Shown: piece after piece, positions 58,290-64,000 of the stretch | How positions within the stretch are numbered: the stretch's first letter is position 1 | Layout of the letters: every line of letters begins with the position of its first letter | The notes under the pieces: generated by a model | The model's input: the letters and a program-made list of their open reading frames with translations, nothing else | Database searches by the model: none | What the model was told of the DNA's origin: nothing | Translations under genes and position numbers: made by a program | DNA from: Gilliamella sp. wkB178 | GTDB lineage: Bacteria > Pseudomonadota > Gammaproteobacteria > Enterobacterales > Orbaceae | Direction: 5' to 3' | DNA length: 64,000 nucleotides | Assembly: GCF_001690705.1 (NCBI RefSeq) | Contig: NZ_LZGK01000014.1 | Coordinates: 186,001 to 250,000 of the forward strand

Positions 58290-58913
58290 TTATTGATTAG
58301 TAACAGTACAACTATTGATACCATTACTTTTTAATGAATTTACAACTTTATCTGCATCATTTTTATTAGCATAAGGACCAACAGTAACACGATATAATTG
58401 ACCTGAAGTTATATTACCACTAAACCCAGACATAGCTAATTGCGCCCTTAGTGTATCAGCATTGAATTTGTCTTTAAATGCACCACACTGTAGTAACCAT
58501 TTGGTTTGTGATGATACAGGAATTGATGTTGCTTTGGCAGCTTGTGTTGTAGTATTCGTCTGTACTTGCGGCGTGACAACACGAGTATTATTGACAAAAC
58601 TATCTAAAATTTGTTGTCGTTCACTAGCGACTGAACTAGAAGAGGTTCCAGAACTAGCGTTAGGTGTTTCTAGTTCTTTTAAATATGTCCAGCGTTCCTG
58701 AGGTTGTTCGGGTAAAGTTAGTGCTGGAGGTTCAGTTTTTTTCTTTGATTGTTCAACAACTTTATCTGTTTTGTTGTTATTTGAAATAACATAAAGAACG
58801 GCAGAGAATAAAGCGATAAGAACAATAGCGATGAATATCATTAGCTTTGGCATGAGCCGAGACTTATTTTTTTTTGTTCGGCCCTTTTTTCTAACATAAT
58901 CACGCTGAACCAC
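58290..58913 (-). CDS. ftsN: Cell division protein FtsN (SPOR domain)
   Basis: The protein has 207 residues from GTG 58913 (VVQRDYVRKKGRTKKNKS, aligning with E. coli MAQRDYVRR). Upstream in-frame codons exist, but the sequence there is not FtsN-like. A cytoplasmic basic tail is followed by a transmembrane helix (about 22-44), the essential periplasmic helix RWTYLKELE (E. coli RWRYIKELE), a short Thr/Ser/Gln-rich linker, and a C-terminal SPOR domain (WLLQCGAFKDKFNADTLRAQL to the end) that binds denuded peptidoglycan. The linker is far shorter than in E. coli (319 residues). Confidence 0.88.
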   Translation of the reverse strand: MVQRDYVRKKGRTKKNKSRLMPKLMIFIAIVLIALFSAVLYVISNNNKTDKVVEQSKKKTEPPALTLPEQPQERWTYLKELETPNASSGTSSSSVASERQQILDSFVNNTRVVTPQVQTNTTTQAAKATSIPVSSQTKWLLQCGAFKDKFNADTLRAQLAMSGFSGNITSGQLYRVTVGPYANKNDADKVVNSLKSNGINSCTVTNQ

Positions 58914-58959
58914 AATATACTCTCTTTTGATGTTATTGATCTTGAATGATAGATTAGTA

Positions 58960-58995
58960 TACAAATAAAAAAAGTGGCTTTCACCACTTTTTATG
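58960..58995 (-). terminator. Terminator of rpsT
   Basis: On the minus strand AAAAAGTGG, loop TGAAAG, CCACTTTTT is followed by TTATTTGTAT: a 9-bp stem with a good T-tract, about 40 bases after the rpsT stop and before ftsN. Confidence 0.85.
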
Positions 58996-59031
58996 ATTTT
59001 CTATAATTATTATCACTAACAGACTAAAACA

Positions 59032-59295
59032 TTAAGCCAATGCTTTGATCTGTTTGATTAAATTTGCTTTATGACGTGCAGCTTTATTTTTGTGAATTAA
59101 GCCGCGGGCCGCTTGACGATCAACAACTGTTTGCATATTTTTAAATGCTTCTTCAGCTGTTTGTTTTTCACCAGCTGCGATAGCTGCGTAAACTTTTTTG
59201 ATATAAGTACGCATCATTGAACGGTTACTAGCATTATGTTTACGGCGTTTTTCGGATTGAACCGCACGTTTCTTAGCTGATTTGATATTAGCCAA
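59032..59295 (-). CDS. rpsT: Ribosomal protein S20
   Basis: The protein has 87 residues from TTG 59295 ([21 protein letters not shown]), identical in length and start codon type to E. coli S20. GGGAG lies 6 bases upstream of this TTG; a TTG two codons earlier is too close to the site. The conserved [14 protein letters not shown] and [15 protein letters not shown] follow. In E. coli the inefficient UUG start is needed for S20 to regulate its own translation. It is a single gene divergent from pgk. Confidence 0.96.
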   Translation of the reverse strand: MANIKSAKKRAVQSEKRRKHNASNRSMMRTYIKKVYAAIAAGEKQTAEEAFKNMQTVVDRQAARGLIHKNKAARHKANLIKQIKALA

Positions 59296-59483
59296 AGTCA
59301 ACTCCCAAGTTAAAATAAAAAATATATATTAATAAGGCGGGTGAATATGCCTTATTTTCTCTCTTTTGTCAATGCATTCGCATAAAAAAAATTAATGGTT
59401 ATGATAATTAATTTCAATTGTAAATGTTTATTATTTAGCTCCTGAGGGGAGTAACCTAAAGTATTTTTTTATGTTAAAATGGC

Positions 59484-59489
59484 TATAAT
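59484..59489 (+). promoter_or_regulatory. -10 element of pgk
   Basis: A perfect TATAAT 35 bases before the pgk ATG, preceded by a T-rich stretch without a clear -35. A GAGGAAG ribosome site follows. Confidence 0.45.
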
Positions 59490-59523
59490 TTTATTTTGTT
59501 TTTATTTTACAAGAGGAAGTGTC

Positions 59524-60687
59524 ATGTCTATTATAAGAATGCAAGATCTTGATCTAAAAGGTAAACGTTTATTTATTCGTTCAGATCTTAATGTACCAGT
59601 TAAGAATGGAAAAGTAACTTCTGATGCACGTATTAAAGCATCATTACCTACTATTGATGAAGCAATTAAAAAAGGCGCTAAAGTGATGGTTACTTCTCAT
59701 ATAGGTCGTCCGACAGAAGGAGAATATAATCCTGAATTCTCATTACAGCCTGTTGTTGATTATTTAAAAGCGCATGTTTCTTACCCTGTACGTTTAGTAA
59801 AAGATTATCTTAATGGAGTAGACGTTAAAGAAGGTGAACTGGTTGTTCTTGAAAATGTTCGTTTCAATGTGGGTGAAGGTAAAGATGACGAAGCTTTATC
59901 TAAAAAATATGCTTCCCTTTGTGACATCTATGTAATGGATGCTTTTGGTACTGCTCACCGGGCACAGGCCTCAACTCATGGAGTTGGTAAATTTGCACCA
60001 GTTGCTTGTGCAGGTCCTTTATTAGCAGCTGAATTAGATGCATTAGGTAAAGCACTAGATAATCCAGCACGTCCAATGGTGGCTATTGTTGCCGGTTCTA
60101 AAGTTTCTACTAAATTAACAGTACTTGATTCACTATCTAAAATTGCAGATCAAATTATTGTTGGCGGCGGTATTGCTAATACCTTTATTGCGGCTGAAGG
60201 TTATGATGTAGGTAAATCTCTTTATGAAGCTGATTTAATTCCAGAAGCAAAAAAACTAATGGCAAATTGCCAAATTCCTGTACCTACTGATGTACGTGTT
60301 GCAACAGAATTTAGTGAAACTGCTACAGCAACTGAAAAATCAGTCAAAGATGTTAAAGAAAATGAACAAATTTTAGATTTAGGTGATAAATCTGCGCAAG
60401 TTCTAGCTGATATTATTAAAAATGCTAAAACTATTTTATGGAATGGTCCAGTAGGTGTTTTTGAATTTCCTAATTTTCGCCGTGGTACTGAAATCGTTGC
60501 CAAAGCTATTGCCGATAGCAAAGGCTTTTCAATTGCAGGTGGTGGTGATACATTAGCAGCAATTGATTTATTTGGTATTGAAGATAAAATTTCATATATT
60601 TCAACAGGTGGTGGTGCTTTCCTTGAGTTTGTGGAAGGTAAAAAATTGCCTGCTGTTGCAATGTTAGAAGCTAGAGCAAAGGCGTAA
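59524..60687 (+). CDS. pgk: Phosphoglycerate kinase
   Basis: Glycolytic ATP-forming kinase. It has 387 residues from ATG 59524 ([15 protein letters not shown]), exactly the E. coli length; the frame is open further upstream but lacks Pgk sequence. Motifs are [83 protein letters not shown] and [16 protein letters not shown]. It is followed by fbaA after 78 bases, the same pair as in E. coli (epd is not present here). Confidence 0.98.
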   Translation: MSIIRMQDLDLKGKRLFIRSDLNVPVKNGKVTSDARIKASLPTIDEAIKKGAKVMVTSHIGRPTEGEYNPEFSLQPVVDYLKAHVSYPVRLVKDYLNGVDVKEGELVVLENVRFNVGEGKDDEALSKKYASLCDIYVMDAFGTAHRAQASTHGVGKFAPVACAGPLLAAELDALGKALDNPARPMVAIVAGSKVSTKLTVLDSLSKIADQIIVGGGIANTFIAAEGYDVGKSLYEADLIPEAKKLMANCQIPVPTDVRVATEFSETATATEKSVKDVKENEQILDLGDKSAQVLADIIKNAKTILWNGPVGVFEFPNFRRGTEIVAKAIADSKGFSIAGGGDTLAAIDLFGIEDKISYISTGGGAFLEFVEGKKLPAVAMLEARAKA

Positions 60688-60765
60688 ATATAAAGTTTAA
60701 TAATAAAGGGTGAGTTATTTATTCATCCTCTACTTTTTTATATAAATAAAATTATAGGTAATAGA

Positions 60766-61845
60766 ATGGCTACAAAGATTTCAGATGTTGTTAAACCTGG
60801 TGTAATTACTGGAGATGATGTGCAAAAAGTATTTCAAGTTGCACGTGAAAACAATTTTGCATTACCAGCAGTTAACTGTGTTGACACTAATACTATCAAT
60901 GCTGTTTTAGAAACAGCAGCTAAAGTTAGATCGCCTGTTATTGTGCAATTTTCAAATGGTGGAGCTCAATTTTTAGCTGGTAAAGGTTTAAAATTAGATG
61001 GACAAGAAGGTGCAGTTTTAGGTGGTATTTCTGGAGCCAAACATGTACATCTTATGGCTGAAAAATATGGTATACCGGTTATTGTTCATACTGACCACTG
61101 TGCCAAAAAATTACTTCCATGGGTAGATGGTTTACTTGATGCAGGTGAAACTCATTTTGCAAAAACAGGTAAACCATTATTTTCTTCTCATATGATCGAT
61201 TTATCAGAAGAAACATTAAAAGATAATATTGATATTTGTTGTCAATATCTTGCTCGCATGTCTGCCATGAAAATGACTTTAGAACTAGAATTAGGCTGTA
61301 CTGGTGGTGAAGAAGATGGCGTAGATAACAGTCATATGGATAGTTCCGCACTTTATACTCAGCCTGAAGATGTAGCTTATGCTTATGAACGTTTAAGTGC
61401 TATTAGCCCACGTTTCACAATCGCTGCATCTTTTGGTAACGTTCATGGTGTTTATAAACCAGGAAATGTTAAATTAACTCCGAAAATTTTAGATAATTCT
61501 CAAAAATATGTATCTGAAAAATTTAATTTACCAGCTAAATCATTGAATTTCGTTTTCCATGGAGGATCTGGATCAACTGCTGAAGAAATAAGTGAAGCAG
61601 TAAGTTATGGTGTTATCAAAATGAATATTGATACAGATACTCAGTGGGCTAATTGGGCTGGTATTTTAGGTTATTACCAAGCAAATGAAGCATACTTACA
61701 AGCTCAATTAGGTAATCCTGAAGGCCCAGACGCACCAAATAAAAAGTACTACGATCCACGAGTTTGGCTACGTAAAGGTCAAGATTCCTTGATTGCTCGT
61801 TTAGAGCTTGCATTTAAAGAACTTAATGCGATTGATGTACTTTAA
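60766..61845 (+). CDS. fbaA: Fructose-bisphosphate aldolase, class II
   Basis: Zinc-dependent aldolase of glycolysis and gluconeogenesis. It has 359 residues, as in E. coli FbaA. The metal and substrate motifs are VIVHTDHCAKKLLPWVDGLL (Asp/His ligands), ELELGCTGGEEDGVDNSH, FGNVHGVYKPGNVKL (zinc His), LNFVFHGGSGST and KMNIDTDTQWA. It is a class II type A enzyme. It follows pgk and ends at a GC-rich hairpin. Confidence 0.98.
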   Translation: MATKISDVVKPGVITGDDVQKVFQVARENNFALPAVNCVDTNTINAVLETAAKVRSPVIVQFSNGGAQFLAGKGLKLDGQEGAVLGGISGAKHVHLMAEKYGIPVIVHTDHCAKKLLPWVDGLLDAGETHFAKTGKPLFSSHMIDLSEETLKDNIDICCQYLARMSAMKMTLELELGCTGGEEDGVDNSHMDSSALYTQPEDVAYAYERLSAISPRFTIAASFGNVHGVYKPGNVKLTPKILDNSQKYVSEKFNLPAKSLNFVFHGGSGSTAEEISEAVSYGVIKMNIDTDTQWANWAGILGYYQANEAYLQAQLGNPEGPDAPNKKYYDPRVWLRKGQDSLIARLELAFKELNAIDVL

Positions 61846-61858
61846 ATCCTTACCACCG

Positions 61859-61886
61859 GCAGGGCAATCGCCCTGCTGTTAATTTT
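61859..61886 (+). terminator. Terminator after fbaA
   Basis: GCAGGGC (61859-61865), loop AATC, GCCCTGC (61870-61876), then TGTTAATTTT. A stable 7-bp GC-rich stem with a moderate T-rich tail, 13 bases after the fbaA stop. Confidence 0.75.
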
Positions 61887-61901
61887 AGTCATAAATAAGT
61901 C

Positions 61902-61930
61902 TTGCAATTTTTACTCAGTTATAGGATAAT
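61902..61930 (+). promoter_or_regulatory. Promoter of rplKA
   Basis: TTGCAA (61902-61907), an exact 17-base spacer, then GATAAT (61925-61930). It gives a leader of about 80 bases before rplK, where L1 feedback control would be expected to act. Confidence 0.7.
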
Positions 61931-62019
61931 TCTGCCCTCATTTAACTTAGGGGAGCTGTCTATTTATTAATAGTTATTATTAATGGAGGCGTTTGCACCC
62001 AAGATAAGGAAACTAAAAA

Positions 62020-62448
62020 ATGGCAAAAAAAGTACAAGCTTACATCAAGTTGCAAGTTGCAGCTGGTGCAGCAAATCCAAGTCCACCAGTTGGTCCAGCT
62101 CTTGGTCAACATGGTGTTAACATCATGGAGTTCTGTAAAGCATTTAATGCAAAAACAGAAAGCATCGAAAAGGGATTACCAATTCCGGTTGTTATTACAG
62201 TTTATTCAGATCGTTCATTTACATTTGTAACTAAGACCCCACCTGCGGCAGTATTATTAAAAAAAGCAGCTAAGATTAAGTCTGGATCTGGTGAACCTAA
62301 TAAGAAAAAAGTTGGTAAAGTAACTAGTGCACAAGTGCGTGAAATTGCTGAATTAAAGGCTGCCGATATGAATGGTGCAACCATTGAAACAATGATGCAT
62401 TCAATTGAAGGTACGGCTCGTTCAATGGGCTTGGAAGTGGAGGGTTAA
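62020..62448 (+). CDS. rplK: Ribosomal protein L11
   Basis: The protein has 142 residues, as in E. coli. The N-terminal [40 protein letters not shown] includes the proline-rich thiopeptide-binding surface. The C-terminal RNA-binding domain carries [16 protein letters not shown] and [22 protein letters not shown]. It binds the GTPase-associated region of 23S rRNA. It is coupled to rplA by a 3-base gap. The usual upstream secE-nusG genes are absent. Confidence 0.98.
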   Translation: MAKKVQAYIKLQVAAGAANPSPPVGPALGQHGVNIMEFCKAFNAKTESIEKGLPIPVVITVYSDRSFTFVTKTPPAAVLLKKAAKIKSGSGEPNKKKVGKVTSAQVREIAELKAADMNGATIETMMHSIEGTARSMGLEVEG

Positions 62449-62451
62449 TTA

Positions 62452-63153
62452 ATGGCTAAATTATCTAAGAAAGCTAAACTTATCCGCGAAAAAGTTAATG
62501 CAACAAAACAATATGAAATTAATGAAGCAATTGCTTTATTAAAAGAATTCGCAACAGCTAAGTTTACTGAAAGTGTTGATGTCGCTGTCAATTTAGGTAT
62601 CGATTCTCGTAAATCAGATCAAAATGTTCGAGGAGCAATTGTTCTTCCTCACGGTACTGGGCGTAGTGTACGCGTTGCTGTATTTACTCAAGGAGCAAAT
62701 GCAGAAGCAGCTAAAGAAGCTGGAGCTGAATTAGTAGGTATGGACGATCTTGCGGATCAAATCAAAAAAGGTGAAATGAATTTTGACGTGGTTATTGCAT
62801 CTCCAGACGCTATGCGTGTTGTTGGTCAATTAGGTCAAATCTTAGGACCACGTGGTTTAATGCCTAACCCTAAAGTGGGTACAGTAACTCCAAATGTAGC
62901 GGAAGCAGTTAAGAATGCTAAAGCTGGTCAAATTCGTTACCGTAATGATAAGAATGGTATTATTCATACTACTATCGGTAAAGCAGATTTTGATGCCGAT
63001 AAACTTAAAGAAAATTTAGAAGCATTACTTATTGCTTTAAAACGTGCAAAACCAGCATCTTCTAAAGGTATTTTTGTGAAGAAAATTAGCCTATCTACTA
63101 CAATGGGCGCTGGTGTTGCGATTGATCAAGCAACATTGAATGCAACTGTTTAA
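62452..63153 (+). CDS. rplA: Ribosomal protein L1
   Basis: The protein has 233 residues (E. coli 234). [51 protein letters not shown] and the C-terminal [17 protein letters not shown] are family signatures. It forms the L1 stalk; free L1 represses rplK-rplA translation in E. coli. It is followed by the L10 leader. Confidence 0.98.
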   Translation: MAKLSKKAKLIREKVNATKQYEINEAIALLKEFATAKFTESVDVAVNLGIDSRKSDQNVRGAIVLPHGTGRSVRVAVFTQGANAEAAKEAGAELVGMDDLADQIKKGEMNFDVVIASPDAMRVVGQLGQILGPRGLMPNPKVGTVTPNVAEAVKNAKAGQIRYRNDKNGIIHTTIGKADFDADKLKENLEALLIALKRAKPASSKGIFVKKISLSTTMGAGVAIDQATLNATV

Positions 63154-63180
63154 TTACAAATTAGTAATTAAACAAAAGAA

Positions 63181-63370
63181 TCGGTTGGTGTCTGGCCTTA
63201 ACCAGACCCCGTCCAAGACCGTAGGTGTAGTCATAATTTGATTACTTAATTTTCCTACGTAGACGGTGACAGAACCTGATAAGATATAATACAGGAATTC
63301 TGCTCATCGTGGTTGTGCTAACTATTATTTGTAGTTAGTTAAAATAATTCTAGGCTTTGCCTAGTTTAAT
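63181..63370 (+). promoter_or_regulatory. L10 leader (autoregulatory mRNA element of rplJL)
   Basis: The 232-base gap contains blocks that match the E. coli rplJ leader closely: GGTTGGTGTCTGGCC, CCGTCCAAGACCGTAGGTGT, and CCTACGTAGACGGTGACAGA. These build the structure bound by the L10-(L7/L12)4 complex to repress rplJL translation. The ribosome site CAGGAG lies 8 bases before rplJ. Confidence 0.88.
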
Positions 63371-63385
63371 CCAGGAGCAATACCA

Positions 63386-63883
63386 ATGGCACTAAATCTT
63401 CAAAATAAACAAGAGATTGTTGCTGAAGTTACTGAAATCGCCAAAGGTGCGCTATCTGCAGTTGTTGCTGATTCTCGTGGCGTGACTGTAGACAAAATGA
63501 CAGCATTACGTAAATCTGCTCGTGAAGCTGGTGTTTATATGCGTGTTGTTCGTAATACGCTATTACGCCGAGTTGTTGAGGGTACTCAATATGAGTGCTT
63601 AAAAGATGCGTTTGTTGGTCCAACTCTAATTGCATTTTCAAATGAGCACCCTGGTGCTGCAGCGCGAATTTTTAAAGCGTTTGCAAAAGAAAATGATAAT
63701 TTTGAGATTAAAGCCGCAGCCTTTGAAGGTGAGTTAATTTCTGCAGCGAACATTGATCGCTTAGCAACATTACCTACTTATGAAGAAGCATTAGCTCGCT
63801 TGATGTCAACCATGAAAGAAGCCGCAGCTGGCAAATTGGTTCGCACTCTTGCAGCGGTTCGCGATCAAAAACAAGCTGCTTAA
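63386..63883 (+). CDS. rplJ: Ribosomal protein L10
   Basis: The protein has 165 residues, the E. coli length. [56 protein letters not shown] and the C-terminal helix that holds L7/L12 dimers ([20 protein letters not shown]) are present. It is the base of the ribosomal stalk and translational repressor of its own operon through the leader upstream. Confidence 0.98.
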   Translation: MALNLQNKQEIVAEVTEIAKGALSAVVADSRGVTVDKMTALRKSAREAGVYMRVVRNTLLRRVVEGTQYECLKDAFVGPTLIAFSNEHPGAAARIFKAFAKENDNFEIKAAAFEGELISAANIDRLATLPTYEEALARLMSTMKEAAAGKLVRTLAAVRDQKQAA

Positions 63884-63942
63884 TTGTCAGTATGATTGTG
63901 AATTTTATTAATTAAAAAAATGTAAATTTGGGAAACTATATT

Positions 63943-64000
63943 ATGTCTATCACTAAAGAACAAATTTTAGATGCAGTTGCTGAAATGTCTGTAATGGATG
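63943..64000 (+). CDS. rplL: Ribosomal protein L7/L12 (3' end cut by window)
   Basis: Only the first 19 codons are inside the window: MSITKEQILDAVAEMSVMD, the dimerisation helix of L7/L12. It follows rplJ after 59 bases, as in other gammaproteobacteria. Confidence 0.93.
   Translation, partial: MSITKEQILDAVAEMSVMD

Overview
The window is AT-rich, densely coded gammaproteobacterial chromosome. Many proteins read as close relatives of Escherichia coli proteins of nearly the same length (TyrB, Pgi, PtsHI-Crr, SapBCDF, RstAB, RdgC, DauA, RhtA, GalU, RNase E). Base composition is much lower in GC and gene order is heavily rearranged compared with Enterobacterales. This fits an Orbaceae-type insect-gut bacterium (Gilliamella, Frischella, Orbus); that placement is inference from style and composition, not from a search.

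Layout. 1-6000: an unfamiliar envelope locus on the + strand, with an exported formylglycine-generating-enzyme-like (SUMF1) protein lacking the catalytic cysteines, two coiled-coil lipoproteins, and two tandem paralogous single-pass membrane proteins with von Willebrand A domains. 6031-12090: the replication operon dnaA-dnaN-recF-gyrB on the minus strand, one perfect DnaA box upstream of dnaA, and ompA where rpmH would normally lie. 12258-15329: ompA, rdgC and a MipA/OmpV porin-like gene. 15533-21407: a possibly biosynthetic island of two convergent units. One is a class III aminotransferase, an acyltransferase-like protein and an arginase-fold protein; the other is an HAD phosphatase, an alpha/beta hydrolase and two small EamA/SMR transporters. 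21565-25868: the rstAB two-component system, an MFS transporter gene broken by one in-frame amber codon, and a long gene-free leader before rne holding hairpins like the RNase E autoregulatory element.

25869-33359: rne, the Sap ABC transporter (sapBCDF, no sapA) and metA behind tandem MetJ boxes. 33568-37863: pgi facing the sugar phosphotransferase operon ptsH-ptsI-crr, sharing a bidirectional terminator. 37981-46869: a small lipoprotein, ygfB-pepP, tonB with a Fur-like box, ispB, rhtA, ffh, ridA and tyrB. 46900-52770: an entericidin-type lipopeptide, another lipoprotein, galU, and an orn-waaA-hemH run divergent from rsgA. 52894-58913: hdeD-like, dauA, a secreted histidine phosphatase of MINPP/phytase type, and a ftsN-yihY-dtd operon. 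59032-64000: rpsT (UUG start), pgk-fbaA, and the ribosomal block rplK-rplA / L10 leader / rplJ-rplL, cut by the window edge.

Most of the window is housekeeping. The best candidates for undescribed biology are the SUMF1/lipoprotein/VWA locus at the left edge and the aminotransferase/arginase/HAD/SMR island. Smaller regulatory structures are reported individually. No rRNA, tRNA, CRISPR array, insertion sequence or prophage was seen.
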